Of a stretch of 41,186 nucleotides of DNA, positions 24,403 through 32,557 are shown piece after piece. The notes under the pieces were generated by a model that was not told the origin of the DNA, did no database searches, and worked only from the letters and a program-made list of their open reading frames with translations. The translations under genes were made by a program, and so were the position numbers. The stretch comes from Salinivenus sp. Its GTDB lineage: Bacteria; Bacteroidota; Rhodothermia; Rhodothermales; Salinibacteraceae. The stretch's first letter is position 1; every line of letters starts with the position of its first letter. The stretch lies in contig JAHENZ010000005.1 of NCBI GenBank assembly GCA_018609755.1, positions 1 through 41,186 of the forward strand, in the 5' to 3' direction.

Positions 24403-25092
24403 ATGTCCTCCTCCACCGATTCCCTTTCCCGTCGCGAACGAGAGCGTCGGATGCGCCGCGAGGCGATGCTCGACGCCGCCCGTTCGGTCTTTGCGGAAAA
24501 AGGGTATGCCGACGCCACACTCGACGAAATTGCCCGTCGCGCCGAGTTCGGCAAGGGCACGCTCTACAACTACTTCGAGGGCGGGAAGGAGGAATTGCTC
24601 TTTGCCGTGTTCGAGGACATCGTTGGAGAGATGGAAACTCTGATTCACACGGTGTTTCAGGACAGCCTCGACGGAGACGAGCCGCTCCGCGACGCCTTCC
24701 ATACGTTCGTCGAGCGCCACTTTGAGCTTATTCGCGACCAGCAGGATCTCTTCATGATCATGCTGAGGGAAGCTCACCAGATGGCTTTTAGCGACGACCC
24801 AGAGCGCATGCAGTTCTTTCAGACACAGCAAGAACGACTCCTGAACGCGCTCACGCCAGTACTGGAAGCAGCCATGGACCGCGCGGAAATCCAATCTCTC
24901 CCTCCCTCGGCCGTTGCCAATCTCCTGCTCGCCAACGTTCGGGGAATGGGAAAACATTGCACCCTCGAACAACAGCACTGTCCCTGTGAGGAACAGGAGT
25001 TTCTTCACAATCCGCAGCGGGCCGCAGACTTTCTGACGACGCTGCTCTTTGATGGACTGTCGACGACCGGAACTTCATCCTCAGACGCGTAA
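24403..25092 (+). CDS. TetR/AcrR-family transcriptional regulator
   Basis: A 229-aa repressor from ATG 24403 (MSSSTDSLSRRERERRMRRE); ATG 24358 would add 15 residues lying in the inverted repeat. The DNA-binding domain spans about 20-65: ILDAARSVFAEKGY-like start (MLDAARSVFAEKGYADATLDE), recognition helix GKGTLYNYFEGGKEELLFAV. The C-terminal ligand domain is helical and ends with an unusual His/Cys cluster KHCTLEQQHCPCEEQ (His185, Cys186, His192, Cys193, Cys195). The next genes are TolC-like, adaptor and RND pump, so it most likely represses the efflux operon from the palindrome upstream. Whether the Cys cluster senses metal or redox state is speculation. Confidence 0.9.
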   Translation: MSSSTDSLSRRERERRMRREAMLDAARSVFAEKGYADATLDEIARRAEFGKGTLYNYFEGGKEELLFAVFEDIVGEMETLIHTVFQDSLDGDEPLRDAFHTFVERHFELIRDQQDLFMIMLREAHQMAFSDDPERMQFFQTQQERLLNALTPVLEAAMDRAEIQSLPPSAVANLLLANVRGMGKHCTLEQQHCPCEEQEFLHNPQRAADFLTTLLFDGLSTTGTSSSDA

Positions 25093-25151
25093 CATTCTCT
25101 TTTCTTGTTTCGTCCTTCCGAGAAATCGCAAGATCAGTGATTGCATTCGTC

Positions 25152-26828
25152 ATGCATCCCATGCGCTCCCTCGTTCCACCGACCTCAGTGCTTCTCTTGT
25201 GCCTGGGGCTGTTCGGACTTGTCCCCGCTTCGGCGTGGGGACAGGACTCTCCGGAAACCCCGGAGGAGGCTGTCGTCTCGGCCACCGAAGACGATCCCCT
25301 CACGCTCACGCTTAACGCTGCCGTGAGCATGGCCCTCAAGCACAATTTGGACTTGAAAGCTGCACAACTCAACGTGCAAGAAGCCGACGCCCAGGTCCGG
25401 GAGGCGTGGGGCAACCTGTACCCGTCGCTTGACCTTAGCGGGGGCTACACGCGCAACGTCGTAACCGCCAATCCTTTTGCGGGAAGTGACGCGGCGAACC
25501 TCATCGGTGGAGGGGGCGAGACGGAGTGGTTGGCCTTCAACGAGCGTCGCCGGCTGGACGGGGACCCCACGACGCAGCCCGTGTCGTTTCCGGCGTTCCA
25601 ACAGCGGCAGCGGGACAGTCTGGCTGCGGCCGGCATTTCCCTCGGCGGGGGCGGCGGCAACCCGTTCGGGGTCGACAATAGTTTTCGAGCCGGGCTCCAG
25701 CTCACCCAAACGCTCTACAGCAAGCAGGCCTTTGCCTCCGTAAAGGGGTCCGAACAGGCCAAGGCCGTGAATCGGCACGCCCGAGACCGGCAGGTGCAAA
25801 CCACGACCAACCAAGTCATGACGGCCTTCTACGACGCCCTCCTGGCGGCCCGGCGGGCCCAGGTCCGGAAGCAGCGGGTGCAGCGCGCCCAAAAAACCCT
25901 GCAGGAAGTCACCCAACAGGTGCGGCGGGGAGTGACCCCCAAGGCACAGCGGCTCGGTGCCGAAGTGGAGCTGTCCAACGCTCGCACACAACAGATTCAG
26001 GCGCGGAATGCGGCCGAACTCGCCCGGGACAATCTCAAACAAACCATCGGGATTTCCCCCGAAACGCCCATCCGCCTGGAAGGCGACCTCGAACAGCAGT
26101 ACGACGACGGGCTGCAGACGGTGTCCCTGCAAAACATCTCGATGTCACGGGCGGTCGATCAGGCCATCGAGAACCGCCCCGACCTCCGGCGCGCCGAGCT
26201 CAACGTAGAACTGCGTGAGATCCAAAAGGAATCGTCTCGCGCGGCATTCTTTCCCCGGGTTGAGGCCGTCGCGAATTTGGACTATTCCGGCCGGGTCCCC
26301 GACAATCGATCACGGACGATTACCACAGATCCGCAGGATCCCACCAATCCCTTCTACTACGCCCAGCAGGAGCGCGGCTTTTTCAACGACGACTTCTGGA
26401 ATCCCTCCTTCAGCGTCGGTCTCCAGTTCAGCTGGAACCTCTTCAACGGGTTTCAGAGCTCGTCCCGGCTCCAGCAAGCTGAGATTCAACGCCAGCGGGC
26501 TCAAACCCAGCTGGAACAGTTACGACAGGGGGTAAAAACGGAGGTGCGTGGGGCCGTTCGCAACCTCGAAAACGCTCGGGAGCGGGTGCAGGCTCAACAA
26601 ACGACGGTTCGCCAGGCGAAACTCAACTACGACCACGTGTCGAGGCGGGTCGCGGAAGGAGAAGCCAGCCCCATTGAACTGCGGGAGGCCTCCGATCAGC
26701 TCGACCAGAGTCGCCTGAATTACCTCCAGGCCGTGTACGACTATCTCGTGGCCCGCAGCGACCTCGAAACGGCGCTCGGCCAACCGCTGACGCCAACCTC
26801 TGAATCCTACCTGATGACGGGTCGATGA
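25152..26828 (+). CDS. TolC-family outer membrane efflux protein
   Basis: A 558-aa protein from ATG 25152 with a signal peptide (SVLLLCLGLFGLVPASAWG). Two outer-membrane-efflux (OEP) repeats follow: the first around TLNAAVSMALKHNLDLKAAQLN and the second around SRAVDQAIENRPDLRRAELNVELREIQ. Long alpha-helical coiled-coil stretches rich in Gln/Arg/Ala form the periplasmic tunnel, e.g. VRKQRVQRAQKTLQEVTQQV. It is longer than E. coli TolC (493 aa), partly from loops near 90-140. It would be the outer-membrane channel of the tripartite pump. Its stop overlaps the adaptor's ATG (ATGA), indicating coupled translation. Confidence 0.92.
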   Translation: MHPMRSLVPPTSVLLLCLGLFGLVPASAWGQDSPETPEEAVVSATEDDPLTLTLNAAVSMALKHNLDLKAAQLNVQEADAQVREAWGNLYPSLDLSGGYTRNVVTANPFAGSDAANLIGGGGETEWLAFNERRRLDGDPTTQPVSFPAFQQRQRDSLAAAGISLGGGGGNPFGVDNSFRAGLQLTQTLYSKQAFASVKGSEQAKAVNRHARDRQVQTTTNQVMTAFYDALLAARRAQVRKQRVQRAQKTLQEVTQQVRRGVTPKAQRLGAEVELSNARTQQIQARNAAELARDNLKQTIGISPETPIRLEGDLEQQYDDGLQTVSLQNISMSRAVDQAIENRPDLRRAELNVELREIQKESSRAAFFPRVEAVANLDYSGRVPDNRSRTITTDPQDPTNPFYYAQQERGFFNDDFWNPSFSVGLQFSWNLFNGFQSSSRLQQAEIQRQRAQTQLEQLRQGVKTEVRGAVRNLENARERVQAQQTTVRQAKLNYDHVSRRVAEGEASPIELREASDQLDQSRLNYLQAVYDYLVARSDLETALGQPLTPTSESYLMTGR

Positions 26829-28054
26829 CGCCCCTCGCTTCCTTCCGTCGACGCACGTTTTCCGACGACAATTCCGTTTCCATGACCGTACTCCGACTGC
26901 TTTCCTCCCATCCGTCCTCTTCTAACGTGACATTTCGCGCGCTTTCCTCCCTTGCCCTTTCGTTCGTCCTCGCCGCCGTACTCCTCTCCACGAGCGGCTG
27001 CAGCGACGGGCAGGCCGAGTCTTCATCGTCCCAAGCACGCCCCCAGCCGAAGACGCAAGTGGAGACCCTCGTGCTGGAGCCCACGTCGTTTACGGACGTG
27101 ATCGAGGTGACCGGCACCGTGGAAGCCATCGACGATGCGATGCTGTCCGCCCAAACCAACGGGCCGGTGACGATGCTGCTGGACCTGGGAGCGCAGGTCA
27201 ACGCGGGGCAGCCCGTTGCGAAGATCGACGCCGAGGAGGCGGAAGCGGCCGTCGAGCAGGCCGAAGCCCAGTACCAGCTGGCGCAGGACCGCTTCGAACG
27301 GCAGGAGCCCCTGTTCCGCGACTCAATCATCAGTCCCCTTGAGTTTGAACAGGTCCGCTCGGAACGGAATCAGGCGCGGGCGTCCCTCCAGCAAGCCAAA
27401 AAACGACTCGCCAACACCATCCTGGAAGCGCCCTTTTCCGGCACGATTGAGGAGCGCTTCTTGGAGGTCGGAGAACAGGCCGCCCCCGGCACTCAGGTCG
27501 CCAGGCTCGTGAACACACGGCGCGTGAAGGTAACCGCTGGCATTCCGGAACGGTACGCCAACGACATTGAGGTGGGCACGGCCGTGCAGCTCGACTTTCG
27601 ACGCTACGGCGCCGGAGTGCGCACCGCCGACGTGACGTTCGTGGGCAACACCATCGACCCGGAAAGCCGGACCTTTACCGTCGAGGCGACCCTGTCGAAC
27701 GAAAACCGCACCCTGAAGCCCGAAATGGGCGCCAAGCTCCGCGTCACGCGATCGGTGCTCGACAGCGCCCTGGTGCTTCCTCGCACCGCCGTGATTCGCG
27801 ACGAAACCGGCACGCACGTGTACGTGGTGGACCGCTCGGACACGACGGCGATCGCCCGCGATCGCGACATTTCCCTCGGCCCCGAAACCAGCGGCCAGAT
27901 TGTCGTCACCTCGGGCCTCTCGACCGGAGACGAGGTCATCACGGTCGGCCAAACGAACGTTTCGGATGGGGCCCCGGTGGAGGTCGCCAACCGGTCCACC
28001 ACCACTGAGACCGTTCAGGAAGACCAATCCCTCCCCACGCCTCCAACTGAGTGA
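26825..28054 (+). CDS. RND efflux periplasmic adaptor (HlyD/MFP family), lipoprotein
   Basis: A 409-aa protein. The start ATG 26825 overlaps the TolC stop by four bases; ATG 26882 would also retain the signal sequence. A hydrophobic segment ends in LLSTSGC (Cys59), marking a lipid anchor as in AcrA/MexA. The biotinyl-lipoyl-like domain is split by a coiled coil: VTGTVEAIDDAMLSAQTNG, hairpin EAAVEQAEAQYQLAQDRFERQE to RASLQQAKKRLANTILEAPFSGTIEERF. The beta-barrel (VKVTAGIPERYANDIEVGT) and membrane-proximal domain (LVLPRTAVIRDETGTHVYVV) follow. It bridges the RND pump to the TolC-like channel. Confidence 0.93.
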   Translation: MTPLASFRRRTFSDDNSVSMTVLRLLSSHPSSSNVTFRALSSLALSFVLAAVLLSTSGCSDGQAESSSSQARPQPKTQVETLVLEPTSFTDVIEVTGTVEAIDDAMLSAQTNGPVTMLLDLGAQVNAGQPVAKIDAEEAEAAVEQAEAQYQLAQDRFERQEPLFRDSIISPLEFEQVRSERNQARASLQQAKKRLANTILEAPFSGTIEERFLEVGEQAAPGTQVARLVNTRRVKVTAGIPERYANDIEVGTAVQLDFRRYGAGVRTADVTFVGNTIDPESRTFTVEATLSNENRTLKPEMGAKLRVTRSVLDSALVLPRTAVIRDETGTHVYVVDRSDTTAIARDRDISLGPETSGQIVVTSGLSTGDEVITVGQTNVSDGAPVEVANRSTTTETVQEDQSLPTPPTE

Positions 28055-28082
28055 CGAACGCCATCAGCGGACGCCGTTCGTC
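28053..28082 (+). terminator. Stem-loop between adaptor and RND pump genes
   Basis: GACGAACG (28053-28060) pairs perfectly with CGTTCGTC (28075-28082) over 8 bp, overlapping the adaptor stop, and is followed by TCAGCTTTTCTCT. It looks like a weak intrinsic terminator or mRNA-processing site in the 85-bp spacer, which could set the ratio of adaptor to pump. Confidence 0.4.
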
Positions 28083-28139
28083 TCAGCTTTTCTCTGCACG
28101 GGCTGACGCTTTGCCTCCTACGAACCCACGCTTGTTGCG

Positions 28140-31100
28140 ATGAAGATTACCGACCTCTCAATCAAGTACCGCACCGCGATCGCCGTCTTTACCCTGATTC
28201 TGGCGGTCGGCGGACTGGTGAGCTACCTCACGATTCCGAAAGAGTCCCGGCCCTCGATCGAGTTTCCGCAGATCGTGGTAACCTCCGTCTACCCCGGAGC
28301 CAGTCCGAGCGACGTAGAGTCGACCGTCTCGCAGGTCATTGAACAGGAAATTAGCTCCGTGAATGGCATCGACGAGATGCGCTCGACCTCCTCGGAGGGC
28401 GTCTCAACCATCGTCGTCGAGTTTACGCCGGACGTCGAAACCGACAAGGCCTACCAGGAGGTCAACCGCGCCGTGGACCGCGCGCAGCCGGACCTGCCCG
28501 ACGCGGTGGAAGATCCCATGGTCGACGAGATTAACACCGACGAGTTTCCGATCCTGACGATCAACCTGTCGGGCTCCTACTCGCTGGCCCGGCTGAAAGA
28601 GGTGGGCGAAGACCTCCAGGACGAAATTGAAGGCGTCTCCAGTGTCCTGGAGGCCAACTTGATTGGGGGACTCACGCGCGAGGTGCAGATCAATGTCGAC
28701 CTCTCTGCCCTCAAAAGCCACGGCGTCTCCTTCGACAACCTCGTAAATACGATCCAGCAGGAGAACACGAATATCCCGGGTGGCTCTATCGACATCGACC
28801 GGCTCAACTACCTGGTGCGGGTGAATGGTCAATTCGACGATCCTGCGCAGCAGATCGAGAACCTGGTCGTGAAGACGACCCCGAACGGGCGGAACGTATA
28901 CGTGCGCGACGTCGCCGACGTGATCTTCGGCTTCAAAGACCGCTCCTCCTACTCTCGCCTGCGAATTCTGAAGCGCGAGAACGCAGAGGGCGAGCTGATG
29001 CCGGTGCCGAAATCGGAGCGACAAACGGCGCAGGGCGTCTCCTTGAATGTCACCAAGCGCCCCGGCGCCAACATTTTGGAAACCTCCGCCCAGATCAAGT
29101 CGCTGATCGACAACTTTGACTTCCCAAGCGGCACTCAGGTCCTGATTACGGGGGACGAAAGCGAGAACGTGCAAACCCTGGTGACAGACCTGGAGAACAA
29201 CATTATCAGCGGCCTCATCTTCGTTATCGCCGTGCTGCTCTTCTTCCTGGGCGTGCGCAACGCGACCCTCGTGGGCATCGCCATTCCGCTGTCGATGTTC
29301 ACCAGCTTCCTCGTCTTCCAGGCGATGGGGCAGACACTCAACTTCATTATCCTCTTCTCGCTCATCATCGCGCTGGGGATGTTGGTGGACAACGCGGTGG
29401 TCGTCATCGAAAACATCTATCGCTTCCGCGAAGAAGGGTACTCGCGGTGGGAGTCCGCGCGGCTCGGAACGGCCGAGGTAGGCCCGGCGGTCGTCGCATC
29501 TACCGCCACCACCGTCTCGGCCTTCGCCCCCATGCTCTTTTGGCCGGGCATCATCGGCGAGTTCATGAGCTATCTGCCGCTCACCCTCATCATCACGCTT
29601 TCGAGTTCGCTCTTCGTGGCGGTTGTCATCAACCCCGTCATTACCGGCTTCTTTGTGGAGGTGAAAGGGCGGGAGAACGGAGCCGCCGGAGCGGCGCAGC
29701 GATGGCCGGCCATTGCGCGGTACGGGGGACTGGCGCTCATCTTGTTGCTCGGCATCACGCTGGGGATTGCAAACTGGAAGACGCTGGTGGTGATCGCCAT
29801 CGGGATTCCCGTCCTCTACTTCCTCCACGTATACGTCATGTCACCCATCGGCGACCGGTTCGTGGAGTCGGGACTGCCGAAACTCGTGGCGTGGTACCGG
29901 GGCTTCCTGCGGGAGATGCTCCAACGCGATTACTCGGTGCCGTACGCCTACCTGCGCAACACCGGCGCGCTCGGGGCCCTCTCCGCCGGAGTGGTGCTGG
30001 CCATCGGCGGCAGCCTGATTTCCTCCCTCGCCGGGCCGACGGCCGGCATGCTCCTGCTCGTGCCCGGCGGCATCCTGGCAGCCCTCGGCGCCCTCGGCGT
30101 GGTGATCCACACCCTGGAGAGCGTGTACCTGGGGGGCTGGACGAGCGTGAAGGTGGGCGGTGCCATTCTGGCCGTGATGTTTGCCGTGCTGGGCCTCAAT
30201 TACCTGGCCGGCGGCATTGACCCCAACACCATGCTCCGGCTCGCGGTGACCCCCGTCTTTCTCGTCCTGGTGGGCCTGATCGGCGCGTTCTTGAACTCAC
30301 GCGACCGCCTGCTGCTCACCGACACCCGCGCGGCTCTGCTGAACGGGTCACTCGGCGGCTTCATCCTCATCGCCGGGCTCTTCGTGATCGCGCCGACCGG
30401 CCAGGCCTTCTTCCCCGATACCGATCCGGGCCGGGTCCAGATTAACGCCGAGGCTCCGTTGGGCACCAACATCGAGACCTCCAACGACATCGCGCATACG
30501 GTGGAAGATCGCATCCTGAGCCTGCTCGACCAGAATCCCAAGTCGGAGTCCAACATCGAAAATCTTCTCGTGAACGTGGGCGTGGGCGGCGACGCCATGT
30601 TCGGCGGCGGGGCCCAGTCGCCCGAACGGTCGCGCGTCTCGCTGAACATGGTGGACTACGCCGACCGGGCGGAATCCTCAACGCGTACCCTCGACAAGCT
30701 CCGATCTCAGCTCCAGGGCATTCCCGGCACCGAGATCGAGTTTACGAAGGAGCAGCAGGGACCGCCGACCGGGCCGCCGGTCAACATCGAGATTTCGGGA
30801 CCGAAGTTTGAGCGCATCGTGCAGATCTCTAAAGAGATCAAAAGCCGACTCAACGACGCCGCCCAAAGCGGCGAACTGCCCGGCCTCGTCGACGTGTCCG
30901 ACAACCTAAACACGGGCCGCCCCGAGGTACAGGTGAACGTGGATCGCGAACAGGCGGCCCAATACGGACTCTCTACGAGTCGGATTGCGCAAACAGTCCG
31001 TTCGGCCATCCAGGGCATCGAGGCCGACACGTACCGCAGTGGCGAGGACGAATACGACATCACCGTTCGCCTTCAAAAAGAGGACCGCCAGAGCATCGAG

Positions 31101-32075
31101 GGCCTGGAAGGCCTCACGATCACAAACGTTCAGGGCCGACAGATTCCGCTCACCTCCGTGGCCGACATTGAAGAAGGGACCGGATTCGGTTCCATTACGC
31201 GCATCGACCAGAACCGCGTGGTCACCGTGTCCGGCGACGCGGCCCCCGGATACAATGGACCGGAGGTCCTGAACCGCGTGCAGAACGAACTCTCCGAGTA
31301 TCGGGAGAGCCTCCCTCCCAGCTACACCATGGAGTACACGGGTGGCAACGAGGAGCAGCAGGAATCCTTCGGCTTTCTCACGACCGCCCTCCTGATCGGC
31401 GCCTCGCTGATTTTCCTCATCCTGATCATCGAGTTTAACTCAATCAGCGCCCCCTTCATCATCATGGTGGCGGTGGGCCTGAGCATGATCGGCGTCTTGC
31501 TGGGCCTCATTCTTACCCGCACGCCGTTCAACCTCTTCACGTTCATCGGCATCATCGCGCTGGCCGGCATCGTAGTGAACAACAACATCGTGCTGGTCGA
31601 CTACATCATGCAGCTGCGGGGCCGCGGCCAGGACAAGCAGGACGCTATTATCGAAGGCGGCGCTACCCGCCTGCGCCCGGTACTGCTCACGGCCCTCACC
31701 ACAATTCTCGGCCTGGTGCCCCTCACGTTCGGCATCAACGTCGACTTTGTGGGCCTGCTGGCCGACTTCGCCCCCAACTTCCAGATCGGGAGCGAGAACA
31801 CGCAGTTCTGGGGTCCGATGGGCACGGCCATCATCTCCGGCCTTACGTTTGCCACGTTCCTCACGCTCGTGATCGTCCCGGTGATGTACTCCACGTTCGA
31901 TTCGCTGAGCCTTCGGATCACGCAGGCGTTCGGCGGCAGTGCTGAAGACGCCTCGATCGTGAGCGAGACGGTGGCGACCGATAGTCTCTTCGATAAAGAA
32001 GACGTGTCCGGCAACGGCGCTCCGAAAACTGCCGGGGAGCCTCAGCCGGAGGCTCCTCCCTCCCCGGAGGGATAG
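28140..32075 (+). CDS. RND efflux permease with enlarged central membrane region
   Basis: A 1311-aa inner-membrane drug/proton antiporter, against about 1020-1050 aa for AcrB. The N-terminal part is normal: TM1 (about 12-32), porter domain from EFPQIVVTSVYPGASPSDVE, TM2-6 (about 355-505) with GMLVDNAVVVIENIYR. Then about 260 residues separate the TM6 proline (Pro499) from FFPDTDPG (758), whereas AcrB has about 75. The extra ~185 residues hold about six hydrophobic segments. The second porter half and the last TMs follow, with LAGIVVNNNIVLVDYI, and an acidic/Pro-rich cytoplasmic tail. The AcrB Asp pair reads DN and the Lys940 region reads VNN, as in many HAE1-type homologues. It is the pump of the preceding TolC/adaptor pair. 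Confidence 0.93.
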   Translation: MKITDLSIKYRTAIAVFTLILAVGGLVSYLTIPKESRPSIEFPQIVVTSVYPGASPSDVESTVSQVIEQEISSVNGIDEMRSTSSEGVSTIVVEFTPDVETDKAYQEVNRAVDRAQPDLPDAVEDPMVDEINTDEFPILTINLSGSYSLARLKEVGEDLQDEIEGVSSVLEANLIGGLTREVQINVDLSALKSHGVSFDNLVNTIQQENTNIPGGSIDIDRLNYLVRVNGQFDDPAQQIENLVVKTTPNGRNVYVRDVADVIFGFKDRSSYSRLRILKRENAEGELMPVPKSERQTAQGVSLNVTKRPGANILETSAQIKSLIDNFDFPSGTQVLITGDESENVQTLVTDLENNIISGLIFVIAVLLFFLGVRNATLVGIAIPLSMFTSFLVFQAMGQTLNFIILFSLIIALGMLVDNAVVVIENIYRFREEGYSRWESARLGTAEVGPAVVASTATTVSAFAPMLFWPGIIGEFMSYLPLTLIITLSSSLFVAVVINPVITGFFVEVKGRENGAAGAAQRWPAIARYGGLALILLLGITLGIANWKTLVVIAIGIPVLYFLHVYVMSPIGDRFVESGLPKLVAWYRGFLREMLQRDYSVPYAYLRNTGALGALSAGVVLAIGGSLISSLAGPTAGMLLLVPGGILAALGALGVVIHTLESVYLGGWTSVKVGGAILAVMFAVLGLNYLAGGIDPNTMLRLAVTPVFLVLVGLIGAFLNSRDRLLLTDTRAALLNGSLGGFILIAGLFVIAPTGQAFFPDTDPGRVQINAEAPLGTNIETSNDIAHTVEDRILSLLDQNPKSESNIENLLVNVGVGGDAMFGGGAQSPERSRVSLNMVDYADRAESSTRTLDKLRSQLQGIPGTEIEFTKEQQGPPTGPPVNIEISGPKFERIVQISKEIKSRLNDAAQSGELPGLVDVSDNLNTGRPEVQVNVDREQAAQYGLSTSRIAQTVRSAIQGIEADTYRSGEDEYDITVRLQKEDRQSIEGLEGLTITNVQGRQIPLTSVADIEEGTGFGSITRIDQNRVVTVSGDAAPGYNGPEVLNRVQNELSEYRESLPPSYTMEYTGGNEEQQESFGFLTTALLIGASLIFLILIIEFNSISAPFIIMVAVGLSMIGVLLGLILTRTPFNLFTFIGIIALAGIVVNNNIVLVDYIMQLRGRGQDKQDAIIEGGATRLRPVLLTALTTILGLVPLTFGINVDFVGLLADFAPNFQIGSENTQFWGPMGTAIISGLTFATFLTLVIVPVMYSTFDSLSLRITQAFGGSAEDASIVSETVATDSLFDKEDVSGNGAPKTAGEPQPEAPPSPEG

Positions 32076-32324
32076 AGGTGCCAGCGGGCCCCAATCGGGC
32101 TGAGCACAGACGCCCCCCTACGCCGGTCGTGCAACCCCAACCCCCTCGCGAGAACCTACTGATCCGTGCACAGGTAGGCAAACCACTTTTTCCCTGCGGG
32201 GGAGGACCGTGGTAGGCGACCAGTCGGAGATCGTCTTCAGAAACCCATTCACGTATCAGTTCGGCCAAACGGCTGGAGCAGGCAGAAAAAGAAATGCAGC
32301 CTGCCAAAAGAGAAGGAAGGAGAA

Positions 32325-32384
32325 ATGGACACGTGGAAACATGGACGCAGGAACGTCCCAGCGTCCATGCTTCCATGCCTCCAT
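32325..32384. repeat. ATGGACGC-type word repeat forming a long hairpin
   Basis: The 24-base arm 32325-32348 and its partner 32361-32384 are complementary with about five mismatches; the inner part GGAAACATGGACGC / GCGTCCATGCTTCC pairs at 13 of 14. The loop is 12 bases. The arms are themselves made of the repeated words ATGGA, TGGAA and CATGG. It lies in the 482-bp non-coding stretch between the RND and sucC ends and could act as a bidirectional transcription barrier. Confidence 0.55.
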
Positions 32385-32398
32385 ACGTCAAACAGTTA

Positions 32399-32557
32399 GG
32401 GCCTGTTTTGCGAGCGAGTGCGATGCCGAGACAAAGTGGGCGAAGTGCAAAATGGCGCCCAAAAGAGCCTTGTAGTGGAACTACCAGGCGACTGCAGAAG
32501 CCATTTTGCACAAGATCCACGAAGTCGCAGGCCGTAGGTGTCTCGTCAAACAGGCTC
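32399..32557. mobile_element. MITE-like element (159 bp) with TTA duplication at the sucC stop codon
   Basis: Terminal inverted repeats: left GGGCCTGTTTTGCGAG, right (reverse complement) GAGCCTGTTTGACGAG, identical at 13 of 16. TTA flanks both ends (32396-32398 and 32558-32560), which fits a 3-bp target duplication. An inner perfect 12-bp inverted repeat GTGCAAAATGGC (32445-32456) / GCCATTTTGCAC (32500-32511) is also present. No protein is encoded. GAGCCTGTTTG-type ends and 3-bp TA-centred duplications are known for some IS5-family groups, so a non-autonomous relative is likely. The right-hand TTA is the complement of the sucC TAA stop. Confidence 0.6.

Noticed and set aside
28404-29828. 474-codon minus-strand frame opposite the RND gene
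   Set aside because: Its His/Asp/Glu/Arg-rich sequence is the antisense shadow of a conserved RND gene in GC-rich DNA.
32036-32056. Hairpin GGAGCCTC/GAGGCTCC at the end of the RND gene
   Set aside because: It is within the coding sequence and is not followed by a U tract; pairing in Pro/Glu codon-rich sequence can arise by chance.
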